In this document: positions 28,941-38,010 of the stretch, in pieces
How positions within the stretch are numbered: position 1 is the first letter of the stretch
How the letters are laid out: each line of letters starts with the position of its first letter
Assembly (NCBI RefSeq): GCF_003480915.1
Contig: NZ_QUKD01000014.1
Span: 1-64,000 of the forward strand
Source: Parabacteroides sp. TM07-1AC
GTDB taxonomy: Bacteria > Bacteroidota > Bacteroidia > Bacteroidales > Tannerellaceae
Direction: 5' to 3'
Length of the DNA stretch: 64,000 bases
Made by a program: the position numbers and the translations under genes
The notes under the pieces: model-generated
Told to the model about the DNA's origin: nothing
The model's database searches: none
What the model saw: only the letters and a program-made list of their open reading frames with translations

Positions 28941-31900
28941 ATGAAAAAAACATTTAGAAAATCTGTTCAGGACTTACTGTCTGCAAGGGCAGGACGTTTG
29001 GCAAACCTGGCAGGTGTATTTCTGGTTGCCGGAACGCTTTCGCTTAGTGCGAGTACGTATGCAACTGAACATATGCTTTCCTTAAATCTTAAAAATGCCA
29101 CGATTCGCGAGGTAATTGAAACTATCAAGAGTCAAAGTGAATTTTCATTCAGTCTGGATGTTAAAGACCTGAATCTGGATGAAAAAGTGTCTGTCTCCCT
29201 GGACAACAAAACTATCAATGAAGTATTGGCGGTATTGTTTAACGGACGGAATGTACGTTATGAAATTAACGATCGTCATGTGGTAATCACTCGTACTGGA
29301 CAGGCTGGATCAACGTCTGTTATGCAACAGACAAAACAGATCACAGGTCGTGTGTTGGATGCAAATAATGAACCGGTTATTGGTGCAAATGTTGTAGTGG
29401 AAGGTACTACAATCGGTACGGTAACAGATGTAGATGGAAACTTTACGTTGGATGTACCTGCTGGTGCCACATTGAAAATCTCTTATATAGGTTATATTGA
29501 ACAGAGTATTCCTGTTGGTAATAAATCTGTTGTCTCTATTATTCTGAAAGAAGATTCACAAGCTTTGGATGAAGTGGTTGTGGTTGGTTTCGGTACGCAG
29601 AAGAAACTAAACTTGACAGGTGCAGTAACGGCTGTAACCGGCGAGGAAATGGCTAAACGTCCGGTAACGAATACGGCGACAATGTTACAGGGGCAGGTTC
29701 CAGGGTTACGTGTAAATCAAGGTTTGGGAACTCCGGGCGATGAGTCTACCTCTTTCCGTGTACGTGGTCAGGGCACTTTCTCAAGTGCCGGTTCCGATCC
29801 GTTGGTTTTAATCAATGGTGTTCCCGGTAATATTTCCAATCTGGACCCGAGTGTTATTGAAAGTGTTTCCGTATTGAAGGATGCTGCGTCTGCTGCGATC
29901 TACGGTGCTCGTGCGGCTAATGGAGTGATTCTTGTTACAACCAAACAAGGTGCGGACCTGGGGGATGGTAAAGCTCATATTTCATATCATGGAAACGTGG
30001 GTTTATATAATCCGACTCGCATGTATGATTTGGTGACTAACTCTGTCGAATATATGGAATTATATAATTTGGCACAGAAAAATTCAGGTACAGGAAAAGC
30101 TTATACACAAGAACAGATCGATGCATATCGAAATGGCGGAGGTAGCGATCAGTATCCGAATTTCGATTGGCTGGATTATATGTTCAGGACGGCTGTCGTT
30201 CAGAATCATAACTTCTCTGTTGCAGGAAATTCAGGGAAAACAACTTATAACGTAGCTTTGAATTTTGTGAATCAACCGGGTACATTAAAGGGATTTGAAT
30301 ATCAGAAATATAATGCGACGGTAGATTTGACTTCTCAGATCACGGATTTTATTAAGATCGGTACTTATACTAGTATGATGTATGGAGATCGTACTCAGCC
30401 ACGTCAGGGACAGGATGATGTTTTGTTGTCAACAATGTCACAAGCCCCGACTTATATGCCGTGGTTGCCGGATGATGGTTCCGGAGTACGTCGTTGGACA
30501 GGCTCTGCTTATCCGCATGAAGATCATAATAAAAATATGCCTGCTATTATAGCGTCGAATACATCAAAGAAATTCCAAAATTTTGATATCAATGCTCAAT
30601 TGTGGGTTGAGGTGAACCTCGCAAAAGGTTTGACTTGGCATACAAAAGGCGCTGTTCGTTTGGAGTCTAATAAGTCAAAAGAATGGGGTGGTTCAGATGA
30701 ACCTGTCTATGATTATCATACAGGAGCGAAGACTGGGAATCTGGATAAAGGAAGCAATGGTCTGACAGTAGAAGACCAGCGTCGTTTTTATCAGAATTTG
30801 TACACTTATTTGAAATATGATTATTCGACTCCGAATAAGAATCATAATTTCAATATTATGGTAGGTTATAACCAGGAGTCTGAAAAATATGAGACATTGA
30901 AAGCATACAGAAAAGAGTTTGCTTTTGATCTGCCGGTTATCGATGCAGGGTCTAATGCCAATTGGTCTAATGGGGGAAAACAGGAAGAATGGGCTATTCA
31001 GTCTGTGTTCGGTCGTTTGAACTATAACTTTAAAGAACGCTATTTGTTTGAAGCCAATATGCGTTATGATGGAACATCGCGTATCTCATCTGAAAATCGT
31101 TGGGGTATTTTCCCTTCATTCTCTGTTGGTTGGCGTATTACGGAAGAGGATTTTATTAAAAATCTGAATCTAACCTGGTTGAATAATGCGAAATTGAGAG
31201 CTTCCTGGGGACAGTTGGGTAACCAGAACATCGGTTTGTATCCCTATCAGGCCATGATTGAAGGTGTTTCCAATTATCCGTTTGACAAGAAAACAGAGAC
31301 TGTTGGTTATCAGCAAAAAGCATATGCAAACCGTGACATCAAATGGGAAACAACGACTATAACCGATATAGGGGTTGATTTGCAGGTTTTCAATGGTTTG
31401 AGTATGACTTTTGACTGGTATAAGAAAACTACTTCTGATATTTTACGTTCGTCACAGGTGTCTTATCTGTTGGGACTTTCTGCTCCGACAGTAAATAATG
31501 GAGAGGTTGAAAATAAGGGTTTTGAAATCGCATTTAACTATAATAATATGATTTCAGAAGGTGTTTTCAGAGGTTTACAATATAATGCAGGTGTCTATTT
31601 TGACCGTTCAAGAAATAAATTGACTCAGTTCGGTGCCGAAGAAATCGATGGTTACAAATTGAGAAGAGAAGGGCTCCCTTATAATGAATATTATATGTTG
31701 GAATGTATCGGTATTTTTGCGACGGAAGATGAAGTGAAAAATTCACCGAAGCAGTTCAATGATAACACATTACCGGGTGATTTGAAGTATAAAGACCAGA
31801 ATGGTGACGGTGTAATTGATAATGATGACCGTGTTCCGATGTCCGGACGTTTCCCTGGTTTTGAATATTCTGTGAATCTTGGTGCAAGCTGGAAAGGCTT

Positions 31901-32339
31901 TGATTTGTCTTTGTTAGGACAAGGTGTTTCCGGAAAGAAATGGTATACGAATGAATGGGGTATGCAGCCATTTCGTCAGGGATCTGCTCCGACTCGTGAG
32001 TATATAGAAGGTATGTGGACAGAGGAAAATCCTTATAATGCAGAACATCCAAGATTGTACAATGATAATTTAGGGGGTAATAAGAACACCCGTTCGAATA
32101 GCTATTTCTTGCAGAATGCTTCTTATTTCCGTTTGAAGAATTTGACATTCGGATATACTTTGCCGAAGTCTGTTACAGATAAGGTCAAAATGTCGAGAGT
32201 CAGAGTTTATTTTTCCGGAGATAACTTGTTGACATTTACAAAATATTATGGCTTGGATCCTGAACGTAATGACGATGGTCGTGCGGCACAGTATCCGCAG
32301 AATAGAATTTGTTCATTTGGCTTAAATGTTGAATTTTAA
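28941..32339 (+). CDS. SusC-like TonB-dependent transporter with STN domain (PUL 2)
   Basis: The 1132-residue outer-membrane protein has a long signal (cleavage near ASTYA, residue 41) and an STN domain at about 45-120. The carboxypeptidase-regulatory-like domain (about 130-205) begins ITGRVLDANNEPVIGANV, followed by DEVVVVGFGTQKK and the plug and barrel, ending ICSFGLNVEF. The STN domain indicates signalling to the FecR at 27820. It pairs with the SusD encoded 12 bases downstream. The substrate is unknown. Confidence 0.94.
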   Translation: MKKTFRKSVQDLLSARAGRLANLAGVFLVAGTLSLSASTYATEHMLSLNLKNATIREVIETIKSQSEFSFSLDVKDLNLDEKVSVSLDNKTINEVLAVLFNGRNVRYEINDRHVVITRTGQAGSTSVMQQTKQITGRVLDANNEPVIGANVVVEGTTIGTVTDVDGNFTLDVPAGATLKISYIGYIEQSIPVGNKSVVSIILKEDSQALDEVVVVGFGTQKKLNLTGAVTAVTGEEMAKRPVTNTATMLQGQVPGLRVNQGLGTPGDESTSFRVRGQGTFSSAGSDPLVLINGVPGNISNLDPSVIESVSVLKDAASAAIYGARAANGVILVTTKQGADLGDGKAHISYHGNVGLYNPTRMYDLVTNSVEYMELYNLAQKNSGTGKAYTQEQIDAYRNGGGSDQYPNFDWLDYMFRTAVVQNHNFSVAGNSGKTTYNVALNFVNQPGTLKGFEYQKYNATVDLTSQITDFIKIGTYTSMMYGDRTQPRQGQDDVLLSTMSQAPTYMPWLPDDGSGVRRWTGSAYPHEDHNKNMPAIIASNTSKKFQNFDINAQLWVEVNLAKGLTWHTKGAVRLESNKSKEWGGSDEPVYDYHTGAKTGNLDKGSNGLTVEDQRRFYQNLYTYLKYDYSTPNKNHNFNIMVGYNQESEKYETLKAYRKEFAFDLPVIDAGSNANWSNGGKQEEWAIQSVFGRLNYNFKERYLFEANMRYDGTSRISSENRWGIFPSFSVGWRITEEDFIKNLNLTWLNNAKLRASWGQLGNQNIGLYPYQAMIEGVSNYPFDKKTETVGYQQKAYANRDIKWETTTITDIGVDLQVFNGLSMTFDWYKKTTSDILRSSQVSYLLGLSAPTVNNGEVENKGFEIAFNYNNMISEGVFRGLQYNAGVYFDRSRNKLTQFGAEEIDGYKLRREGLPYNEYYMLECIGIFATEDEVKNSPKQFNDNTLPGDLKYKDQNGDGVIDNDDRVPMSGRFPGFEYSVNLGASWKGFDLSLLGQGVSGKKWYTNEWGMQPFRQGSAPTREYIEGMWTEENPYNAEHPRLYNDNLGGNKNTRSNSYFLQNASYFRLKNLTFGYTLPKSVTDKVKMSRVRVYFSGDNLLTFTKYYGLDPERNDDGRAAQYPQNRICSFGLNVEF

Positions 32340-32351
32340 AAGTAGACTACA

Positions 32352-33992
32352 ATGAAAAAAGTAATAAATATAATATTGGCTTCGGCACTATTGGTGGGTT
32401 CTACGACATCTTGTAGTGATTTTTTACAGAAAGATCCTCCTTCTTCACCTTCACAATCTATTTTCTGGCAAAAGAAAAGTGACTTTGATTCTGCATTGGC
32501 TGGCAGTTTTTCAATGATGTATGAATGGCCTGGAGTTATGTCGCAAATTGTGGCTTGTTTTGATAATCTGACTGATAATTCTATTTGTCAGCACAATGAG
32601 GGTACTTATGGCAGTTCACAAACAATTGCTTTGGGCGATTTGGATCCGAACACAGGTGGGTATGTATCCTATATGTATGACCATTGTTATAGAGGCATAG
32701 CTCGTATTCATTTGGTTATGGAAAATCTGGAAACTTACCAAGGGGCAGATATGTCGGATGCTGACAAAAGTTTTATTATGGCACAATGTAAAGCATTGAG
32801 AGCTTATTATTATTCTTGGTTGTATCAGTGTTATAGGGAAGTTCCTTTAGTAACGTCTTCTCTAACAACAGAAAATATGTATCAGCCAAAAGCTGCCCGT
32901 ACTGAGATCTATGCTCAGATTATGAAGGATTTTGATGAAGCAATTGCTGCTTTGCCGGATAAACCTTATTCAGATTCACAAATGAGTGGATATTTCACAC
33001 CGGGGGCGATGAAAGCTTTCAAGGCTCGCTTAATGTTGGCAGAAGCTTATGATGATAATGGTAATGCAGATGCCTCTAAAATGGGTGAGATAGTAGCGTT
33101 GCTGGAAGGTATTCAAGGATATGATTTAGCTGACAGGATGAGAGATAATTTTATTTCTGCACAGCAATTGGCTTCTCCTGAAATTATGTTTTCTGTTCGT
33201 TATTTAGCTCCTAATACTACGCATAGTATGGATTTATATTATGGGGCATGGACAACATGTGGAGTTACTCGCGATTTAGTGAATGCTTTTGAGTGTACAG
33301 ATGGTTTGAAGTGGGGTGAGTCTACATTAACTGCAACGGTTAATGAATCTTTATTAGCAACGGGTGCATTGTCTGATGCCAATAATGCAGAAAGAGAAAA
33401 ATTATTTTCAGATGCAAATGGAGTTCATATTCGTGATCGTCGTTTGTATGAAACTGTTTGTCATAGTGGTTTGGCTGATTTCTCAATAGATGGACAAGAG
33501 GGAGATCCTGTTACCATAACCAATCAGATGCAAACAGGTTTCGGTATGATGAAATTACTTCAACCAACCACGGAAATGCCTAGTTATTCAACTGTTTCTG
33601 ATGCGGATGTTGTTATTCTTCGTTATGCAGAGGTGTTAATGATGATTGCTGAAGCAGAAAATGAAGTGAATGGACCGACTCAAAAAGTGTATAATGCTGT
33701 TAATCGGATTCGTGTACGCTCTGGGCAACCAGAATTGCCTACAGGGTTAACTAAAGAACAGATGCGCGAACGTATCCGTAATGAGTGGCGTGTAGAATTT
33801 GTATTTGAAGGTCATCGTTATTTCCAATTAAAGCGTTGGAAATTAATGGAAAAACTGGTGAATGGTGCTGCAGATCCAGCTCTGCCGACTTATATAAAGG
33901 TATTTAAACCTGCATTTTATTATTTCCCGTTACCACAAACTGAAATTGATAAAGCTGGTGGTGTATTGGTTCAGGATCCGAATTATAAGTAA
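32352..33992 (+). CDS. SusD-like glycan-binding lipoprotein (PUL 2)
   Basis: The 546-residue SusD/RagB protein has lipobox GSTTSC (Cys21) followed by SDFLQKDPPS. The MAQCKALRAYYYSWLYQCYREVPLV segment (about 147-171) and the C-terminal RIRNEWRVEFVFEGHRYFQLKRWKLM are family hallmarks. It forms the lid of the SusC at 28941 on the cell surface. The gene is followed by a 370-base gap containing the palindrome pair rather than by an enzyme gene. Confidence 0.93.
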   Translation: MKKVINIILASALLVGSTTSCSDFLQKDPPSSPSQSIFWQKKSDFDSALAGSFSMMYEWPGVMSQIVACFDNLTDNSICQHNEGTYGSSQTIALGDLDPNTGGYVSYMYDHCYRGIARIHLVMENLETYQGADMSDADKSFIMAQCKALRAYYYSWLYQCYREVPLVTSSLTTENMYQPKAARTEIYAQIMKDFDEAIAALPDKPYSDSQMSGYFTPGAMKAFKARLMLAEAYDDNGNADASKMGEIVALLEGIQGYDLADRMRDNFISAQQLASPEIMFSVRYLAPNTTHSMDLYYGAWTTCGVTRDLVNAFECTDGLKWGESTLTATVNESLLATGALSDANNAEREKLFSDANGVHIRDRRLYETVCHSGLADFSIDGQEGDPVTITNQMQTGFGMMKLLQPTTEMPSYSTVSDADVVILRYAEVLMMIAEAENEVNGPTQKVYNAVNRIRVRSGQPELPTGLTKEQMRERIRNEWRVEFVFEGHRYFQLKRWKLMEKLVNGAADPALPTYIKVFKPAFYYFPLPQTEIDKAGGVLVQDPNYK

Positions 33993-34096
33993 CTTGCTAA
34001 TTAATATTTGTTGACAATATCGGAAGTATAAACTTTATTTGTACGACAAAGTTGATATTGCCTTTGAATATTAAGATCTATGTAAGAGTATTGTAG

Positions 34097-34128
34097 TGAC
34101 TAAAAAAAACGGTCGTTTTTTCTAGTCA
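34097..34128. repeat. 32-bp near-palindrome, copy A
   Basis: The element reads TGACTA, an A run, CGGTCG, a T run and TAGTCA. The arms are 15 bases with one mismatch. It is nearly identical to the reverse complement of copy B at 34239. As RNA it would form a long A/U hairpin that could terminate transcription in both directions; as DNA it could be a protein site. It lies 105 bases after susD. Confidence 0.75.
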
Positions 34129-34238
34129 TTTTTTATGTTGACCAGACAAAATCGATTCAGACCTCTAAAAGTACTAAAAATCTGTGAGATACCATTCGAC
34201 TGATAGTATAAAAATCAAAAGATTTTCTTGAAAAATAG

Positions 34239-34270
34239 TGACTAAAAAAAACGACCGTTTTTTTTAGTCA
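34239..34270. repeat. 32-bp near-palindrome, copy B
   Basis: The same 32-bp element as copy A, in inverted orientation at its core (CGACCG). Arms of 15 bases pair perfectly around a two-base centre. The 110 bases between the copies hold no ORF and no TAnnTTTG box on either strand. The sigma gene starts 92 bases later. The remainder of the 33993-34362 gap shows nothing else except a weak TATCTTTA box just before the sigma start. Confidence 0.75.
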
Positions 34271-34362
34271 CCCGTGTTTTTAAGAAAACTTCATGGTTCG
34301 TTTAATGTGTTGATATATAACTCGATGAAGGGTGTTTGTGGCAATATCTTTAATATGTTATA

Positions 34363-34923
34363 ATGGATGCTCGTTATGAATTAGTGAAGTTGCAACAAGG
34401 AAATCATAAAACTTTTGAGTTTTTATTCAAAAAGTACTATGTTTTTCTTTGCTATGAGGCACGTTCTTACATCACGGAAAAACATATAATTGAGGAGATT
34501 GTCGGAGATGTATTTCGCTGGTTATGGGAAAACAGAGAGACATTGGTCATTACCACTTCTGTCAGAGCTTATTTAGTCCGGGCTGTCCATAATGCGTGCT
34601 TGTCATATCTTAGACGAAATCAACCTGAATATATTGAATTGGATGAAACTATTGTAGAGAGGAATACATTATTCTCGCTGGATGAGTCTCCCCTCGATTA
34701 TGTTCTCTCTAAAGAGCTGATAGAACGGATTGGTAAAGCGGTGAAAGAATTGCCTCCTCAGTATAAAAGGGTTTTTGAACTGAGCCGATATAAAAATCTG
34801 ACCTATGCCGAGATTTCAGAAGAAATGGGTGTCTCTATTAATGCTGTGAAATTGTATCAGAAGAAAGCGCTGGCACAACTTCGCCAGGTTCTGAAAGAGT
34901 ATTTGCCGACTTCTCAGAACTAG
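34363..34923 (+). CDS. ECF sigma factor inside PUL 2
   Basis: The 186-residue protein has region 2 (about 15-85, with EEIVGDVFRWLWENRETL) and region 4 (about 120-175, with LPPQYKRVFELSRYKNLTYAEISEEMGVSINAVK), typical of Bacteroidetes ECF sigma factors. It sits after susD rather than before fecR, with a 370-base leader. It may be the partner of the FecR at 27820, or may drive the two genes that follow. It has no anti-sigma gene of its own next to it. Confidence 0.92.
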   Translation: MDARYELVKLQQGNHKTFEFLFKKYYVFLCYEARSYITEKHIIEEIVGDVFRWLWENRETLVITTSVRAYLVRAVHNACLSYLRRNQPEYIELDETIVERNTLFSLDESPLDYVLSKELIERIGKAVKELPPQYKRVFELSRYKNLTYAEISEEMGVSINAVKLYQKKALAQLRQVLKEYLPTSQN

Positions 34924-35100
34924 TCCGATCTGAGAAATTTATTGATATATGCCTAAAAATATATCTATTTATTAGTTTGTAAACTTTTTTATGAACGAAA
35001 AGTTACCAAATCTCAAAATATTAACAGATCTTTGTTGCGATAAGAAATGATCGGCTTATCAGTTGTCAACTTGTTAACGCAACAGCAATAATAAATACTT

Positions 35101-38010
35101 ATGAAAAAGATTCTTATACTTATTGTTTTGTTGGGAGTGCTGTATCCTGACCGACTGCTTGCACAGAATAGTATCAAGCTGTATCCTTATCAAATGACTC
35201 CGTCTCATCATCCCGATTATCAACGTCATCATGTGAAATCGCCGGATGCCTCTTTCTTTAATGACAAAATTCAGTTTATAGCCCTTCGTGATCTTTCCGG
35301 GGATTACAAGCAAAAGCTCGATCAATGGGTGGTGAAAGATAAACTAGGGGATATCCTGTGGGTTTCCTATCCGTTGGTTTTTCAGGATAATCTGAAAGAG
35401 ATCGTTGCCGAGATCAAGAAAAGGAACCTCTATCTGTTTGACCTGTGGGGATATATTCCCGGTTCCGGTCCTGGCGGATACTGGACCCAGTTCGTTATTC
35501 CGGATGGCGTACTGAACCTTTTTGAAACAGAGCTGGGTGACCGTTGGCTGGGTATGGACAATGGTGAACAGGATGGCCGTTATGTCGGTAGTTTTGCTCC
35601 TCGTATGTATCCTTTGGGGACAGACCGCAAACAACAATATTTTAATTTCCAGCGTCATTTTCAAGAAATGGGCGATCAGTTGGGAAACAAAATGGCGACG
35701 CTTGTTTCTCTGAATTTCGGACATTATTTTCTGAAAGAAGGCGTTTATACCCTGATCGGAGCCGAGACGGCGCAGGGATTGCCTAACTCGCAGATCTATT
35801 ATTCATTTATCCGTGGAGCCGGGAAACAGTATGGCGTAAACTGGTTCGGTAATGCTTCCGTATGGAACCGATGGGGACATAAGACATACGATTCGAACGC
35901 GACCAATATCGATGATGATTACAATAGTGGAGGCCCGTTGAAAGGAACCTCTCTCGGATTGCTCAAGCGTTTGATCTATACCCATTTGATGTATGATTGT
36001 GTGGCTGTCGGTTTTGAAGGGGCTATGCGGGTCGACGATAAGAAACTCAGCCCTATCGGAAAGATACAGCAGAGTGCGGTTAAATGGGTGGACAAATACG
36101 GTGATCCGGGTACGATGTACACACCGGTAGCATTGATGACCGATTTCTTTTCCGGCTGGTCATTCCCGCGCCATTTATATTCGAGGCAGGCCTATAAAGT
36201 GTGGGGCAATCTGCCTTACGAGCTGCCGGATTATCAGACGGATGCCATGCTCGATATTCTGTATCCGGGTTATCAGGATGCTTCCTATTATAAAGATGAA
36301 AGAGGCTTTATCACTCCGAATCCTTACGGAGATATTGCCGACTGTCTGATGAGTGATGCCCCGCTGTGGGTATTGAAACAATATCCGGTATTGGTCATTG
36401 CCGATGAACTGCGTCCGGGGCAGGAGATTAATGATAAATTGAATGCCTATGTACATGCAGGCGGTCATTTGGTCATTACGGCCGGTTCATTGAAGAACAT
36501 GCCGGATGGAATAGCCGGTATCCGTACCGGAGAAAGGACAAAGGTATGTACTGCACCGATCACATATAAAGGTGAGTCATTCAAGGAGCGTGCTCCTTAC
36601 ACATTAGCCGAATTAATCTATCCGGCTTCCGCCACTGTATTGCAAAAAAGTAATGAACTTCCGGCTGCCATCGAACTGAATGCCGGCAAAGGAAAAGTAA
36701 CAGTGCTCGCTTCTCCGTATGGTGTTACGGAGCAACCACAATGTGAATTGCCTGTAAAGGTGATGGAAGAAAAGCCGTTGGATAAACCTTATCCTATACT
36801 GAACCATACGAAAGCACTGATGGAAGATATTTTTGCCTCTGTGCAACTGTTTGAGACCAATCCGGAGTTAAGTCTTGTGACTTGTTCCAGAGGAAATGGC
36901 GAATATACAGTTTTGATTTCCAATGAATCCTGGGAACCGAAAGTGTTTTCGATTGGTACAAAGACAGGCAAAATTGTCTCTATCAAAGAATTACCAACTG
37001 ATTGCTCGGAGATGCAGGCTGTAGGCTATACACCTAAGGTGATGCTGAACACATCGTTTGGTAAAAACACAGCCCATACGATAGCCGGTGGAAATGTCCG
37101 TATTTTCCGTGTCCGCCTGGATGATAAGGCAGATGTGACGGTTATGCCGGAAAGTACTCCGGTTCCGAATACGACCGGACGGGCGCTTGTGCTGCGTAAT
37201 ATTTTGGATGTGAAGGAAGAAATCCTTTCACGCCCGACATTCTTCGAACATTATGACCGTGTCGTGATCGACTGGCGTTATCTGCATAATCGGGAAAAAA
37301 AGGCTTTGAAACAGGAAGCCGGCTGGCTGGGACGGCAGAAACTGAAAATGACGGTCGATCTGACTTCGGGGCTAAACTTGTATCCGGATTTGAGAATTGT
37401 AAATAATGATCCTCCTTTCTATCAGAAGAGTATGGAGGTGATGAAAGGTGTCATCGATAAGATGGAGATACTGGGAGCCGACGAATTATTGATTTCTACC
37501 CAGCGGACCATCGAAAATAATTATACGATGGAACAGTTCTATGCTTCGCTGAAAGAATCCTTCCAGGTATTATCTGATTATGCGGCAAAGAAAAATATCC
37601 GTTTATTGTTGAGACAGTCCGTCGCACGTACGCCTGATACGATAGAAGGACTTCAGAAGCTGGTAGGGGAGGTAAACCGTCCGAACTTTACCCTGACACC
37701 GGCTCTGTCGTTGCTGTTGAATAATGAAGCCGGTCTGGATGCAGATTTGAATCGCCTGAAACAAATGGAGATCAAAGATATTCTTATTTCCGCACCGGAA
37801 AAGGATATTCATGATCAATTGTGGAATACCAATGCTCCGATATATAAATCCGATAAAGCAACACTTATCCGTAAAATACTGGCTGCATTCCCGCAGGCGA
37901 ATTATATTATGGATGGTCTGTATGCTTCGCAGGATGAAGAGTATTTGGATGGAAAAGCGATGGACGAATTTGTTACTAAAAATAATCATCTATGTGGAAA
38001 AAATTATTGA
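35101..38010 (+). CDS. Secreted multidomain protein, glycosidase-like, unknown family
   Basis: The 969-residue protein has a signal peptide (cleavage near LLAQ, residue 22). I do not recognise a named family. Residues about 40-330 look like a TIM-barrel catalytic domain with glycan-enzyme character (WGYIPGSGPGGYW, WNRWGHKTYDSN, VGFEGAMRVDDKK). Residues about 340-480 resemble the glutamine-amidotransferase-like domain of GH42-type enzymes (VLVIADELRPG, YVHAGGHLVITAGSL). Residues about 700-969 resemble a xylose-isomerase/AP-endonuclease-2-like barrel (FTLTPALSLL, FPQANYIMDGLY). These are fold impressions. It overlaps the next gene by 19 bases, so the two products probably act together downstream of PUL 2. 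Confidence 0.7.
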   Translation: MKKILILIVLLGVLYPDRLLAQNSIKLYPYQMTPSHHPDYQRHHVKSPDASFFNDKIQFIALRDLSGDYKQKLDQWVVKDKLGDILWVSYPLVFQDNLKEIVAEIKKRNLYLFDLWGYIPGSGPGGYWTQFVIPDGVLNLFETELGDRWLGMDNGEQDGRYVGSFAPRMYPLGTDRKQQYFNFQRHFQEMGDQLGNKMATLVSLNFGHYFLKEGVYTLIGAETAQGLPNSQIYYSFIRGAGKQYGVNWFGNASVWNRWGHKTYDSNATNIDDDYNSGGPLKGTSLGLLKRLIYTHLMYDCVAVGFEGAMRVDDKKLSPIGKIQQSAVKWVDKYGDPGTMYTPVALMTDFFSGWSFPRHLYSRQAYKVWGNLPYELPDYQTDAMLDILYPGYQDASYYKDERGFITPNPYGDIADCLMSDAPLWVLKQYPVLVIADELRPGQEINDKLNAYVHAGGHLVITAGSLKNMPDGIAGIRTGERTKVCTAPITYKGESFKERAPYTLAELIYPASATVLQKSNELPAAIELNAGKGKVTVLASPYGVTEQPQCELPVKVMEEKPLDKPYPILNHTKALMEDIFASVQLFETNPELSLVTCSRGNGEYTVLISNESWEPKVFSIGTKTGKIVSIKELPTDCSEMQAVGYTPKVMLNTSFGKNTAHTIAGGNVRIFRVRLDDKADVTVMPESTPVPNTTGRALVLRNILDVKEEILSRPTFFEHYDRVVIDWRYLHNREKKALKQEAGWLGRQKLKMTVDLTSGLNLYPDLRIVNNDPPFYQKSMEVMKGVIDKMEILGADELLISTQRTIENNYTMEQFYASLKESFQVLSDYAAKKNIRLLLRQSVARTPDTIEGLQKLVGEVNRPNFTLTPALSLLLNNEAGLDADLNRLKQMEIKDILISAPEKDIHDQLWNTNAPIYKSDKATLIRKILAAFPQANYIMDGLYASQDEEYLDGKAMDEFVTKNNHLCGKNY

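Noticed and set aside
34129..34238. Invertible promoter between the two near-palindromes
   Set aside because: No TAnnTTTG box is present inside on either strand, so I list the repeats but do not call an invertible promoter.
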